DNA of 64,000 bases from JAFAGX01 sp035623255 (lineage in GTDB: Bacteria > Acidobacteriota > Terriglobia > Terriglobales > Acidobacteriaceae): positions 1-64,000 of the forward strand of contig DASPTU010000125.1 in the NCBI GenBank assembly GCA_035623255.1, given 5' to 3'. Below the pieces are notes generated by a model. That model was not told the DNA's origin, ran no database searches, and saw only the letters and a list, made by a program, of their open reading frames with translations. This document shows, piece by piece, positions 23,105-32,671 of this stretch. The translations under genes were made by a program, and so were the position numbers. Within the stretch, counting starts at the first letter, position 1. The number at the start of each line of letters is the position of its first letter.

Positions 23105-25960
23105 TTACGCGATCACTTCCGCCGCGATCCGCTCAGTCACGAAGGCTTCGATCACGTCGCCTACCTTGACGTCACCGTAGTTCGCGATCGAGATGCCGCA
23201 TTCCATTCCGTTGCGGACTTCGCTGGCATCGTCCTTGAACCGGCGCAGCGAGCCGATTTTACCCTTGAACATCACGACGTTGTCGCGGAGCAGCCGCACT
23301 TCCGAATCGCGCTTGATCAACCCGTCCGTAACTCGGCAACCAGCAACCGTGCCCACTTTCGGGATGCGGAAGATCTCGAGTACATCAGCACGCCCTTGAT
23401 ATGTTTCCTTGATAGTCGGTTCGAGCAGGCCGCTCATGGCGCGCTTGATTTCGTCCTGTAGTTCGTAAATGATCGAGTGTAGACGGACATCAACTTTTTC
23501 CTGCTCGGCAAGCTCCTGGGCTTTGCGTTCCGGCCGCACATTGAACCCGATGATGATCGCATTGGAAGCGGACGCGAGCAGGACATCACTTTCAGTAATC
23601 GCGCCCACGCCGGTACGAAGCACTTTGAGGCGGACCTTTTCCGTCGACAATCTCCCCAGCAGATCGCTCAAGACCTCGACTGAACCCTGCACGTCACCTT
23701 TGAGAATAATATTGAGTTCTTTTGTGCCCGCGCTTTTCATCTGCTCCGCCAGGCCTTCAAGCGACACGCGCGAACTCTTAGCGAGAGCTGCTTCACGAGC
23801 CTTCTGCTCGCGATAATCGGAGATGCCACGAGCTTTGTCGCGGTCCGCCACCACAAGGAATTGATCGCCGGCCTGGGGCAGTCCTTCCATACCGAGAATT
23901 TCTACGGGCGTTGATGGCGGCGCTTCCTCAAGCTGATTGCCGCGGTCATCGAGCATGGCGCGAACTTTGCCGTAAACGTTGCCAACTACGAAGTTGTCGC
24001 CGGTTCGCAACGTGCCGTTTTGCACCAACACCGTTGCAACCGGACCGCGGCCACGATCGAGCTTGGCTTCGAGAACCACCCCGGTAGCTGGACGGTCTGG
24101 CGTCGCTTTCAGTTCCTGCAGGTCAGCGACCAGGCAAATCATTTCCATCAACAGATTCAGATTGGTCTTCTGCTTGGCGGAGACATCGACAAAGACGGTT
24201 GTGCCGCCCCATTCTTCCGGCATCAAGCCGCGATCCGCCAACTGCTTCTTAACCCGTTCCGGCAAAGCATCGGGTTTGTCAATCTTGTTAACTGCAACGA
24301 TGATAGGTACTTCAGCTGCATGCGCGTGATCGATAGCTTCCAGCGTTTGCGGCATGACGCCATCGTCAGCAGCCACAACCAGGACGACGATGTCCGTCGC
24401 CTTGGCCCCGCGCGACCGCATCCGCGTGAAGGCTTCATGACCTGGGGTATCGAGGAAAACGATCTGACGCCCATAAGCCGGTGACTGTGTATCCTGAATG
24501 GTGACTTTGTACGCGCCGATGTGTTGCGTGATTCCGCCCGCTTCGCCACCGGCAACATCGGTCGAACGAATGGAATCGAGCAACGTAGTTTTGCCGTGGT
24601 CCACGTGACCCATAATGGTTACAACGGGAGGTCGTGGAACACCTTCGGTGGCAGCTCCTTCTTCCCCGACGCCGGTTTCGGCTACGTCTTTAGCAGCCTG
24701 TTCTTCGAAGCTGATGACGTTGGTTTCGGCACCGAAGAAGCGTGCCATTTCGCTGGCGAGCTCGGCATCGAGCGTTTGATTGATAGTGGCGAAAACGCCG
24801 CGCGCCAACAACCGGGCGATCAGATCCTTGGCGCGAATACCCAGTTTTTCTGCAAGATCCTTGACGCTGATTCCTTCCGTGATGGTGATGCTGCGTGTGA
24901 TTGGCTGCGGTTCGTTGGACAACGTCAGACGTGGCGGTGGAACGAAGCCCTTCATCGGGCCTTCCTTCACGCCGCGTGGAACATAGCGTTGCCCTGGTCT
25001 GCGCGCAGGTGCTCCAGGTCGCGCACCCGGACGAGTCGGCCCCGGAGGGGGTAGCCCCGGACCAACGCCCAGCGGACGACTGCCCGTCGGCGATTGCCGA
25101 GTGGGATGCATCGGCCGCCGCTCGCCTGGCCGCAACGGTGCTCGGCCGGGAGCAGGCGCAGCAGGCCGAGGACGCTGGAAAATTGGCTGTCCGGGAATCG
25201 GTCGGGCAGGCACGCGGGCGGTTATTCCCGGTGCTGTCGGTGCAGAAGCCGCAGGGCGGACAGGTGCCTTATAAACTGGGCGTGGTCCGGTCTGTGGCAC
25301 AATCATGCGCGGCGGGGCTGCAGAAGTTGCAGGTCTAGGTGCCTGCTGAACCGGAGCCGACGGAGCGTGCGCTGCTGGTGGCGGCTGCACAGAAGGTGTA
25401 GCTTGCGCTGTCGGTTGCGTAACGGGCTTTACCGGCGGAGGCGGCGCAGCAGGTGCTGGCGGTGTTACTACTGGTGGAGCGGTGAACGTCGGCCGAGCTG
25501 TAGGTGTCGGAACTACCACTCGCGGTGCGGGCGGCGGAGGTGCGACAGGCTTGGCCGGGGTTGGCGGCGTGGGCGGCGCAACTACTGCGGGTTTCGCCGC
25601 CTCCGGAGGCTGTACGACGGGACGAGGCGGTGCAGGGGGCGTGGGAGGGACAGGTGCGGTCGGCGCTTGCTGTTTGCGGATCGCGGATAGAACATCACCT
25701 GGCCGCGATATGTGGGAGAGATCGATTTTAGTCTTGATCTCATCTCCCGCGGGGTGAGCAGGACGACTAGCCCTTGGAGGGGCAGCAGCCGCTGCTCCAG
25801 GGCCCCGAAGCCGGGCACGTACCTTTTCCGCTTCATCCTCTTCCAGAGAGCTGGAGTGTGTCTTTTTCTCGGTGACTCCGACTTCCGGAAGCACATCGAG
25901 AATCGCTTTACTCTTGACCTCCAACTCCCTTGCCAGATCATTGATCCGAATCTTACTCAT
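23105..25960 (-). CDS. infB: Translation initiation factor IF-2
   Basis: A 951-residue GTPase that brings initiator tRNA to the ribosome. The N-terminal IF2N helix domain begins with MSKIRINDLA. A Pro/Ala-rich linker of roughly 250 residues follows, then a second IF2N domain. The G domain has GHVDHGKTT (about 451), DTPGHEAF and NKIDKP, followed by domains II to IV. ATG 25960 is preferred over GTG 25981 because IF-2 normally starts with MSK-RI. It is the third gene of rimP-nusA-infB. Confidence 0.97.
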   Translation of the reverse strand: MSKIRINDLARELEVKSKAILDVLPEVGVTEKKTHSSSLEEDEAEKVRARLRGPGAAAAAPPRASRPAHPAGDEIKTKIDLSHISRPGDVLSAIRKQQAPTAPVPPTPPAPPRPVVQPPEAAKPAVVAPPTPPTPAKPVAPPPPAPRVVVPTPTARPTFTAPPVVTPPAPAAPPPPVKPVTQPTAQATPSVQPPPAAHAPSAPVQQAPRPATSAAPPRMIVPQTGPRPVYKAPVRPAASAPTAPGITARVPARPIPGQPIFQRPRPAAPAPGRAPLRPGERRPMHPTRQSPTGSRPLGVGPGLPPPGPTRPGARPGAPARRPGQRYVPRGVKEGPMKGFVPPPRLTLSNEPQPITRSITITEGISVKDLAEKLGIRAKDLIARLLARGVFATINQTLDAELASEMARFFGAETNVISFEEQAAKDVAETGVGEEGAATEGVPRPPVVTIMGHVDHGKTTLLDSIRSTDVAGGEAGGITQHIGAYKVTIQDTQSPAYGRQIVFLDTPGHEAFTRMRSRGAKATDIVVLVVAADDGVMPQTLEAIDHAHAAEVPIIVAVNKIDKPDALPERVKKQLADRGLMPEEWGGTTVFVDVSAKQKTNLNLLMEMICLVADLQELKATPDRPATGVVLEAKLDRGRGPVATVLVQNGTLRTGDNFVVGNVYGKVRAMLDDRGNQLEEAPPSTPVEILGMEGLPQAGDQFLVVADRDKARGISDYREQKAREAALAKSSRVSLEGLAEQMKSAGTKELNIILKGDVQGSVEVLSDLLGRLSTEKVRLKVLRTGVGAITESDVLLASASNAIIIGFNVRPERKAQELAEQEKVDVRLHSIIYELQDEIKRAMSGLLEPTIKETYQGRADVLEIFRIPKVGTVAGCRVTDGLIKRDSEVRLLRDNVVMFKGKIGSLRRFKDDASEVRNGMECGISIANYGDVKVGDVIEAFVTERIAAEVIA

Positions 25961-26049
25961 CCGCCCTCTTGGTTCCTCCACCTTGTCCGCTAAGTCTTCA
26001 TGTCAACCTCACGGCTACTATTTAATCCGTACTGGCCGTCCGTTAAAGT

Positions 26050-27519
26050 CTAATCCTTGGTTTCTGAAGATGCAGCCTCTTCCTCTGGCTCCGGTGCGTC
26101 TGTCTGAACCGCTTCTTCTGAGGCCGCAGATTCTGTCTGAACAACCTCCTCGGGTGCTCCTTCAGCCAAAGTTTCCACCGATTGCTGGTCGGGTTCTGCC
26201 GCCGGTTCCTGAGGAGGTTCTCCCTCGGAAACCGTGCCGCCCTCCAAGCCGGCAAAGAAATCGCTCACCGCTACGCTGATCTTCTCCACCGTTTTGGGGC
26301 CGATGCCCTCAATTGCTTCGAGCTGCTCAGGCGTCATATCCGCCAAAGCCTCGACGGTAGTAATGCCGGCCGCAGTCAGTTTTTCGATCAAACCTTCACC
26401 GAGACCAGGCACGTTCTCGAGCGGAGTTGCGGTAGGCGGCACCAGCTGCGACATCTGCTGCTCGACTTCCTGACGTTTTTCTTCTTCGCTCTTAATATCA
26501 ATTTTCCAACCGAGCAGTTTGGCCGCGAGCCGGACATTCTGGCCCTTCTTTCCGATCGCCAGCGAAAGTTGGCTGTCGTCGACCACAACCTCCAGATGTT
26601 TCTCTCCAGGCTCCAGCACTGTGACCCGGCTTACCTTTGCCGGTTGCAGCGCCTTTTCTGCAAAGGTGACTGGGTCTTCGTGGTATTCGATGATGTCGAT
26701 TTTTTCGCCCCGCAGCTCGCGAATGATTGACTGCACACGCATTCCCTTCATGCCCACGCAGGCGCCGACTGCATCGACATCTTTATCTTTGGACATCACC
26801 GCGATCTTGGTTCGCTCGCCGGCTTCGCGGGCAATCGCCCGAATCACCACCGTCCCGTCATAAATCTCGGGAACTTCGGTCTGAAACAGATGTTGCACCA
26901 GCTCTGGTGCAGCTCTCGAAACCACGACCGCGGGCCCTTTCGAGGCCTTCTCGACCCTGGCGATCACTACCCGTACCCGCTCGCCAATCGCGAACGACTC
27001 AAGCCGGGATTGCTCCTTCCGCGGCATGCGCGCCTCTGCCTTGCCGATATCAAAGATCTGGTCCGGCCCCTCGATCCGCTTCAGAGTGGCATTGACGATT
27101 TCTCCCACCCGCCCGATGTACTCGTTGTAAACGGTGTCTCGTTCTGCCTCACGGACCTTCTGGAAAATCACCTGCTTTGCAAGCTGGGCAGCAATGCGGC
27201 CCAGAATTCCCTCGGTTGGCTTGGGAATCTGTAATTCGCCGCCAACGGTCGCGTTTGGATCGACCTTGCGCGCTTCATCCAATGTGACCTGCAGAAGCGG
27301 GTCTTCCACTTGCTCCGGGTTCTCGACTACTGTCTTTACCGCAAAGGCCCGAATTTTGCCTGTCTCCTTATCGAGTTCCGCGCGCAGATTTTCCTGAGTC
27401 TTGTAGTATTTACGCGTCGCGACAACAATGGCGTCTTCTACGGCGCTAACGACAATCTGGGGATCGATCCCCTTTTCGCGGCTGAGCGCATCAATCGTGT
27501 TGTAAAGCTCACTTGCCAT
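26050..27519 (-). CDS. nusA: Transcription termination/antitermination factor NusA
   Basis: A 489-residue RNA-polymerase-associated factor. The N-terminal domain, an S1 domain (about 135-200) and two KH domains with GACVGMKGMRV and AIGKKGQNVRLA are in the usual order. A C-terminal helix-hairpin-helix unit follows (about 370-430) with VPGLGEG and IEGIGPKT. The last 60 residues form an acidic Glu/Ala-rich tail. It lies 60 bases after rimP and 89 before infB, the classical order. Confidence 0.96.
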   Translation of the reverse strand: MASELYNTIDALSREKGIDPQIVVSAVEDAIVVATRKYYKTQENLRAELDKETGKIRAFAVKTVVENPEQVEDPLLQVTLDEARKVDPNATVGGELQIPKPTEGILGRIAAQLAKQVIFQKVREAERDTVYNEYIGRVGEIVNATLKRIEGPDQIFDIGKAEARMPRKEQSRLESFAIGERVRVVIARVEKASKGPAVVVSRAAPELVQHLFQTEVPEIYDGTVVIRAIAREAGERTKIAVMSKDKDVDAVGACVGMKGMRVQSIIRELRGEKIDIIEYHEDPVTFAEKALQPAKVSRVTVLEPGEKHLEVVVDDSQLSLAIGKKGQNVRLAAKLLGWKIDIKSEEEKRQEVEQQMSQLVPPTATPLENVPGLGEGLIEKLTAAGITTVEALADMTPEQLEAIEGIGPKTVEKISVAVSDFFAGLEGGTVSEGEPPQEPAAEPDQQSVETLAEGAPEEVVQTESAASEEAVQTDAPEPEEEAASSETKD

Positions 27520-27578
27520 AAGAAAAACCTAAAACGCTACAAGAGTCAGTTCGGCAGCCGGTCGATACCAACAAACTC

Positions 27579-28097
27579 CTAAATTTCCGGCACCAGATTC
27601 GCTTTCTCGACGTTGCTTAGCTCGATCTGCACTTCTTGCGGAGCGCTCTCGGCAGCGTGCGATTTCTTTTGCCCGACCGCCAGATCCAGCGTCAAAACCG
27701 CATCTCCAAAACTTGTGAGGCGGCCTACAAAATGCCGATTCCCATTTACCGGATTTCGCGTGGTGAGCTTGACCCGGTTTCCAATAAATCGCTGAAAATC
27801 CGCCGGACGTGACAACTTGCGATCCAACCCAGGCGAAGAAACTTCCAGCACATACGAACCGCCGGGAACTACGTCCTCGACATCCAGAATCGTACTTACT
27901 TCCCGGCTAAGGTTCGCGCAATCCTCGTGCGTCACGCCTGCCGCCTTCTCACCCGGACCAGCAGCCGGCTTATCGATCACGATGCGCAACATGCGGCTGT
28001 TTCCACCGCCGCGCATTTCAACGTCAACCACCTCCAAGCCGCTGGAGGCCGCCACACGCTCCACGATCTCGCGTACTGGGCCGAGCTCAAACGCCAT
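27579..28097 (-). CDS. rimP: Ribosome maturation factor RimP
   Basis: A 172-residue factor needed for 30S subunit maturation. The N-terminal alpha/beta domain with LRIVIDKP and EDCANLSREVS and the SH3-like C-terminal part with YVLEVSSPGLDR and LTTRNP match the family. It is the first gene of the rimP-nusA-infB operon. A TAAGTT box about ten bases before the ATG could serve as a -10 element, but there is no convincing -35. Confidence 0.93.
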   Translation of the reverse strand: MAFELGPVREIVERVAASSGLEVVDVEMRGGGNSRMLRIVIDKPAAGPGEKAAGVTHEDCANLSREVSTILDVEDVVPGGSYVLEVSSPGLDRKLSRPADFQRFIGNRVKLTTRNPVNGNRHFVGRLTSFGDAVLTLDLAVGQKKSHAAESAPQEVQIELSNVEKANLVPEI

Positions 28098-28148
28098 TTA
28101 AACCAGTAACTTAGCGACTGTCGGACGATTGCGGGCACAGCCTAAACT

Positions 28149-28170
28149 AAAAAGTGGGCTTGCGCCCACT
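28149..28170 (-). terminator. Intrinsic terminator after the SDR gene
   Basis: On the minus strand a 7-bp stem AGTGGGC/GCCCACT with a GCAA tetraloop is followed directly by a run of T. It sits between the SDR gene and rimP and would end leftward transcription before the rimP operon. Confidence 0.65.
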
Positions 28171-28306
28171 GGTGTGCTTCGCCAAAATCTGGAACTACAC
28201 AACAGTTTCCAAAAACAGAGTATACGCTGCCCAGGCGCAAAAGACAACGCGTCCAGAGTGTGGAATTCCGTGTTACAGACCGGTTACACCGCACGATCGC
28301 GTACGG

Positions 28307-29095
28307 TTATTGCGAGACATCCATGACCTTGCGTGATACTGCGGTGATCAGCTTTCTTGGCCCAAAACGCGTCGCCTCGGCCAGCAACCAGTTCCTGAAA
28401 CCGGAGATAACCAGCGTCTTGCCGGCCATAAGTCCGCGATAGCCGTCACGAGCGACGGTCTTTGAGTCCATCGGATGTATTTTTCTGAATAGCACTGTGT
28501 TCTCGGTTCCGGCGCGTCCCTGAAATCCTGTGTCGGTAGCCCCCGGACAGAGGCAAGTCACAGTAACGCCGGTGCCGGAAAGCTCGTTGGCAAGTGCCTC
28601 GGAAAACGAGATGACATACGCTTTAGTAGCGTAATAGACCGCCATCAGCGGACCCGGCTGGAAACCCGCGGTAGAGGCAACGTTCAATATCCTTCCGGAA
28701 CGGCGCTGCAGCATGGGACCGAGGAAAAGCTTCGTTAAATGAGTGAGGGCGGTGATGTTGAGTTGAATCTGTCCCAAGCTTTCTTCAAATGGGACTTTTG
28801 CAAACTCGCCGAACTTTCCATATCCGGCATTGTTCACCAGAACTTCGACTGCGATGTTCTCTCTTTGAAGCTGATCGAAGAGAAACTGAGACGCAGGCGC
28901 CTCCGTTAGATCAAGTGCAATGGCCTTGGCCGAAATGCCATATTGGCGCTGCAGTTCATCGGCAACCTGCGACAATTTGTCTCGGCTGCGAGCAACCAGC
29001 ACCAGATTCCACTGATCGGCGGCGAAAAGCTTGGCCAGGTCATATCCGATACCGCCGGACGCACCCGTAATAAGCGCTACTTTTTCAGTTGCCAT
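28307..29095 (-). CDS. Short-chain dehydrogenase/reductase
   Basis: A 262-residue classical SDR. The cofactor loop TGASGGIG, the NNAGYG motif, the catalytic Ser in ASTAG and the YYATK motif are intact. VARSRDK after the second strand favours NADP(H). The substrate cannot be told. There is no Shine-Dalgarno; TACTTT lies five bases before the ATG, another leaderless candidate. It is separated from rimP by a terminator. Confidence 0.87.
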   Translation of the reverse strand: MATEKVALITGASGGIGYDLAKLFAADQWNLVLVARSRDKLSQVADELQRQYGISAKAIALDLTEAPASQFLFDQLQRENIAVEVLVNNAGYGKFGEFAKVPFEESLGQIQLNITALTHLTKLFLGPMLQRRSGRILNVASTAGFQPGPLMAVYYATKAYVISFSEALANELSGTGVTVTCLCPGATDTGFQGRAGTENTVLFRKIHPMDSKTVARDGYRGLMAGKTLVISGFRNWLLAEATRFGPRKLITAVSRKVMDVSQ

Positions 29096-29177
29096 AGGTC
29101 AAAGTATTTCATGAAGGATGGTCACATGTAGTTCCGAGCTTCAGAGCGACATAGAGCCATACCTGAGCCAGAATGCG

Positions 29178-30068
29178 TCAGCCAAGTGAGTGAAACCAGC
29201 GGCGCGCCGAGGCGGAATAATAATTCCAGTAAGTTTGCAGACGATTGCCAAGCGTGTCGGGCTTGGTCATGTCACGGCCGCCGAATGGTGCATGCAGCGC
29301 GGGCCGATAACTCTCAGGGAGTTCGAAGAGCGAATCCTCAATCGGCGCCTCTGAAAACTCGAGCAGTTCAATTCTAGAAACACCAGTTTGCCCGGCTTCC
29401 GTTTTTCGGCTGACTTCTTCGAGCGGGTAACCGCGCGGGGCTTTGCCTGTCTGTTTGACAACTATCCGGTCCCGCTTGCGCGGTTTGTCACCAACCCAGG
29501 ATGCCGTCACTCCAATTCCTAAACCTCGCTGCTCCTGACAACCGAAGCCCGGTAAATCGATGTACCAGCCGTCCACTTCCGTTACGCTGGATTGGGTAGC
29601 CGCACCGGGATCAGCTTTTATCTCGGTTGTGGTCTTGACCCTGCGCGCCTGATATTTTCCGAAATTGCGCCTGTCTCCCGTGTCAATCGCCTCTACCGTG
29701 ATGACCACTTCTTTCCCGCTCATTTCCACTGGGCGAGCGGGTTGCGCTTGTTTCAGGCGCTCTTGCCAATCCAGAATCGGAAAAGAAGCGTATGTCTTGA
29801 AGTTCTCATCAAGGCTGTACCGCCGCCGGAGATCGCATTGGGTGATGGTGATGTGCTTGGAACCATTACTGTGAGGCAGCTCGATCTCCACTACGCTTCG
29901 CTGACGCGGGCCCTTGAGATAAAGCATCTCCTTACTCTGTCGCCGGTCGTCAATGCTGCGGCGGGTTTTGATTGTCAGATCAGGGAAATCCGGCACAGCA
30001 AACTGTGGCACTGAAGCCGAAGCAGAGAGAATCAGCAGAGAAAGCAAGCCTAACGCGGAGGGGCCCAT
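29178..30068 (-). CDS. Secreted protein of unknown function
   Basis: A 296-residue exported protein. The signal peptide covers about residues 1-20. The mature part has many short strands, with YLKGPRQRSVVEIE and KYQARRVKTTTEIK. These recall the LolA-like/DUF4412 beta-sheet fold of lipoprotein-carrier relatives, but that is only an impression. ATG 30068 is supported by GGAGG with proper spacing. It is flanked upstream by a terminator, so it is probably a single-gene unit. Confidence 0.6.
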   Translation of the reverse strand: MGPSALGLLSLLILSASASVPQFAVPDFPDLTIKTRRSIDDRRQSKEMLYLKGPRQRSVVEIELPHSNGSKHITITQCDLRRRYSLDENFKTYASFPILDWQERLKQAQPARPVEMSGKEVVITVEAIDTGDRRNFGKYQARRVKTTTEIKADPGAATQSSVTEVDGWYIDLPGFGCQEQRGLGIGVTASWVGDKPRKRDRIVVKQTGKAPRGYPLEEVSRKTEAGQTGVSRIELLEFSEAPIEDSLFELPESYRPALHAPFGGRDMTKPDTLGNRLQTYWNYYSASARRWFHSLG

Positions 30069-30083
30069 TGCATCCTCCATTGA

Positions 30084-30112
30084 GTCAAAAGAAAGCGGGC
30101 AACGATGCCCGC
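30084..30112 (-). terminator. Intrinsic terminator after the LacD-type aldolase gene
   Basis: On the minus strand a 7-bp stem GCGGGCA/TGCCCGC with a 4-base loop is followed by TTTCTTTTG. It lies 35 bases past the aldolase stop and just before the start of the secreted unknown gene. Confidence 0.65.
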
Positions 30113-30146
30113 CAATTCTGCATTGTGAAATTCCAATTCTGAAATC

Positions 30147-31157
30147 TTAATGAGCGCCCGCCATGGCTGGCTCAGCTTCATAAATCGAGAACCATGGGGT
30201 CGCCCCCTTCAACCGCTCATTCACGTTATTGATGTTCTTCACCCCTTCGCTCTGCAGCCACTTGCGGAAGGCATCAGCTCCCTGTTTGGCATACACCGGA
30301 ATGCCATCTTTCCAGGTGGCCCGCCCGCACAGCACGCCGTTAAATTTCACGCCTGCTTCGGCAGCCAACTCGAGGGATTCGGTGAATTCGGCATTGCTTA
30401 CACCTGCCGAGAGGTAGATAAACGGTTTCTTCGCAACTGCCGCAGCCTTGCGGAACAGGTCCATGGCTTCATTTTTCGAGTAGGCTTTCTGTCCGGCATA
30501 GCACTTCGCGCCCTCGACAAATTTCATGTTCACGGGCACCTCAACTTTCAGCACATCGACGCCGTATCGATCCTTGCTGAATTCCTTCATGCTTTCCATA
30601 ACCACCTGCGGCTTTTTCTTTGCGAAGTCAAGACCCTTTTCGTCACCGCCCTCTTCGTACCCTACGAATTCGAGGAAGAACGAAATGTCATTCGCCCGGC
30701 ACTCATCGCCGATGCGCTCTACCCAGGCGTGTTTCCTGTCGTTCACATCCTGAGGATCGAACGGCGTGTAATAGAGGAGAATCTTGACGCAGTCGGCGCC
30801 GGCTTCTTTCAGGCGACGTGCCGACCAGTTGTCGAGCAGATCAGGCAAACGGCCTGGCCCCGTCTTGTCGTATCCGGTTTTTTCGTAAGCCAACAGCAGG
30901 CCTGCGTTTTTGGCGCGGCGCTTGGACGCGGGCAAACCCCATTCAGGATCGAGTAGGATTGCACTGGCATGGGGTGTCAGAACTTCGGTGACCAGCGACT
31001 TGAATTCTTCCATCATGGCATCAGTCACAGCGCTTCCTTTTTCTTTAGCCAATGACTTTTGCAACGAACCACGCTGATCCATAGCAGCCGCGGCAATGAT
31101 GCCCCGGTCAGTCGATACCCGCCGGAGACCAGAAAGTTTTCCAGGCGTAAGTTTCAT
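30147..31157 (-). CDS. Tagatose 1,6-bisphosphate aldolase (LacD-like)
   Basis: A 336-residue class I aldolase of the LacD/DUF2090 group. AAAMDQRGSL, ILLDPEWG and the barrel strand KILLYY match LacD, and DVLKVEVPVN is the region expected to hold the Schiff-base Lys. FIYLSAGV closes the phosphate site. It would split a ketohexose bisphosphate to dihydroxyacetone phosphate and glyceraldehyde 3-phosphate. No lac/tagatose genes accompany it, so its physiological substrate may differ. A very strong AGGAGG precedes the ATG. Confidence 0.85.
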   Translation of the reverse strand: MKLTPGKLSGLRRVSTDRGIIAAAAMDQRGSLQKSLAKEKGSAVTDAMMEEFKSLVTEVLTPHASAILLDPEWGLPASKRRAKNAGLLLAYEKTGYDKTGPGRLPDLLDNWSARRLKEAGADCVKILLYYTPFDPQDVNDRKHAWVERIGDECRANDISFFLEFVGYEEGGDEKGLDFAKKKPQVVMESMKEFSKDRYGVDVLKVEVPVNMKFVEGAKCYAGQKAYSKNEAMDLFRKAAAVAKKPFIYLSAGVSNAEFTESLELAAEAGVKFNGVLCGRATWKDGIPVYAKQGADAFRKWLQSEGVKNINNVNERLKGATPWFSIYEAEPAMAGAH

Positions 31158-31308
31158 AAGTCCTCCTGTATAAGGGCTGAAAACCTTCCAATTGTAAATC
31201 CAAACCAGCCTACTGACGCTGACTTAATGGATCGGCACTCCCAGTCGGAATAGTTTGCAGCCTGGGCAGTTTTGAAATGTCGTCTGGAAGGCGCGATATT
31301 GCAATGAG

Positions 31309-32046
31309 CTACTGTCTCAGGGTCAGCATTCCCAAAATTGCCTGCTGCTTTGCGATTAGCGTCTGCACCCCATCCCGCGCCAGGGAAAGCATGGTTTCGA
31401 GTTGTTGGTCATCGAACACTTGATGCTCGGCGGTGGCCTGCACCTCCACCAGCTTTCGGCCGGCGGTCATGACAAAGTTCATGTCCACGTCTGCCCGTGA
31501 ATCTTCTTCGTATGAAAGATCAAGCAGGACCTCTCCATCTACGATACCGACACTGACAGCGGCGATGAAGTCTCTCAACGGAACTGCCGTGAGTGTTCCT
31601 GCCTCAACCAGCTTCTCCAGCGCCAGACCCAGTGCAACAAAAGCTCCGGTAATCGACGCGGTGCGGGTGCCGCCGTCGGCTTGAATTACATCGCAATCGA
31701 TCCAAATGGTGCGCTCCCCGAGATGTTCCAGGTCGGCAACTGCCCGCAGTGAGCGTCCAATTAGCCGTTGAATTTCGTGCGTACGGCCGCTGGGCCGGCC
31801 CTTGCTGACCTCGCGTGGCGTTCGCGTCAGGGTAGAACGGGGCAACATGCTGTATTCCGCGGTGATCCAGCCCCTGCCGGTGTTGCGCATGAACTGGGGC
31901 ACGGTTTCCTCCACAGACGCAGTGCAAATTACGCGGGTGTTGCCAACCTCAATCAGCACCGAGCCCTCAGCCGTGTGAATGAAATCCGGCTCAATGCGGA
32001 TCGGGCGCATCTGATCGGCAGAGCGGTTGTCCGAGCGATAGATCAC
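31309..32046 (-). CDS. rph: Ribonuclease PH
   Basis: A 245-residue phosphorolytic exonuclease that trims tRNA 3' ends. The N-terminus RSDNRSADQMRPI matches the family start, and AEYSMLPRST, GRTHEIQRLIGRSLRA and DCDVIQADGGTRTA are its best conserved blocks. The GTG start is placed by that similarity. It is the last gene of the DUF1015-amidase-GerMN-rph block, 28 bases after the GerMN gene. Confidence 0.95.
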   Translation of the reverse strand: MIYRSDNRSADQMRPIRIEPDFIHTAEGSVLIEVGNTRVICTASVEETVPQFMRNTGRGWITAEYSMLPRSTLTRTPREVSKGRPSGRTHEIQRLIGRSLRAVADLEHLGERTIWIDCDVIQADGGTRTASITGAFVALGLALEKLVEAGTLTAVPLRDFIAAVSVGIVDGEVLLDLSYEEDSRADVDMNFVMTAGRKLVEVQATAEHQVFDDQQLETMLSLARDGVQTLIAKQQAILGMLTLRQ

Positions 32047-32074
32047 AAGGATGAATTGTAAATGAAGCAGAAAC

Positions 32075-32671
32075 TCATGGGGCAGTTTGGAGCTGCGCTA
32101 CAAGTTGGTTCACAGCTGAGATGTCGTAGAAGTTAGTGAGGTCGGCGTGACCAGCCAGCGTGTCCCGCTCATTGCCGTCCACCAGTATCTTTACCCGTGT
32201 GATTCCCGGAATGTTTGCCGAGAGGCTTGCCACTAACGAAGCGATCGTGAGCTCTTCCACCAGCACTCCAGAGCGGTGGCCATTGGCCAAGGCAGCGTTC
32301 AGGTCGATGACCGCCAATCCCGGATCTACGAGGTACACGCCCCGGATTTCGGAGCCCGCGCCGAGAATGTGGGGCGAAGACTTGCCGAGATAAATGTCCA
32401 GCAAGGCTCGCAGCAGTTCCTCCGCTCGCTCCTGGCGACCCGCGGGCAGCGCGATGCGAACGACCCTCGAACGGAGAATTCCCACGTCGTCATAGGCAAC
32501 GTGGAGAGTGGCTTGCTCGGTCGGACCCGATGCCGGAGGGCCCACGGGCTCAGCATTTGCTGAAACCTCTGTCTTGACAGCTCGTCCCTGCATGCGCCAG
32601 GCGTAGAAAATCATTCCCAGCGCCACCGCAAACATGACAACAACCGCGATTAGCAAATGACGGGGGATCAT
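32075..32671 (-). CDS. GerMN-domain protein, membrane anchored
   Basis: A 198-residue protein with an N-terminal transmembrane segment (about residues 5-25) and an extracytoplasmic GerMN domain. LLRALLDIYLG, the IRGVYLVDPGLAVIDLN strand pair and VKILVDGNE are typical. GerMN is named from spore germination proteins but is common in non-sporulating bacteria. The ATG overlaps the stop of the amidase gene as ATGA, so the two are coupled. A joint cell-wall role is inferred. Confidence 0.85.
   Translation of the reverse strand: MIPRHLLIAVVVMFAVALGMIFYAWRMQGRAVKTEVSANAEPVGPPASGPTEQATLHVAYDDVGILRSRVVRIALPAGRQERAEELLRALLDIYLGKSSPHILGAGSEIRGVYLVDPGLAVIDLNAALANGHRSGVLVEELTIASLVASLSANIPGITRVKILVDGNERDTLAGHADLTNFYDISAVNQLVAQLQTAP

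Noticed and set aside
25094..25690. A 198-codon plus-strand open frame opposite infB, very rich in Arg, Cys and Gly
   Set aside because: It is the antisense shadow of the Pro/Ala-rich linker of IF-2; the composition follows from the GC-rich repeats and there is no ribosome-binding site.
25380..25700. Repeat-like GGC/GGT-rich tract that could be read as a minisatellite or CRISPR-like array
   Set aside because: There are no regular units with unique spacers; it encodes the Pro/Ala linker of IF-2.
31164..31180. TATACA before the LacD-type aldolase as a promoter
   Set aside because: It directly abuts the AGGAGG ribosome-binding site, so the transcript would start within or after that site.
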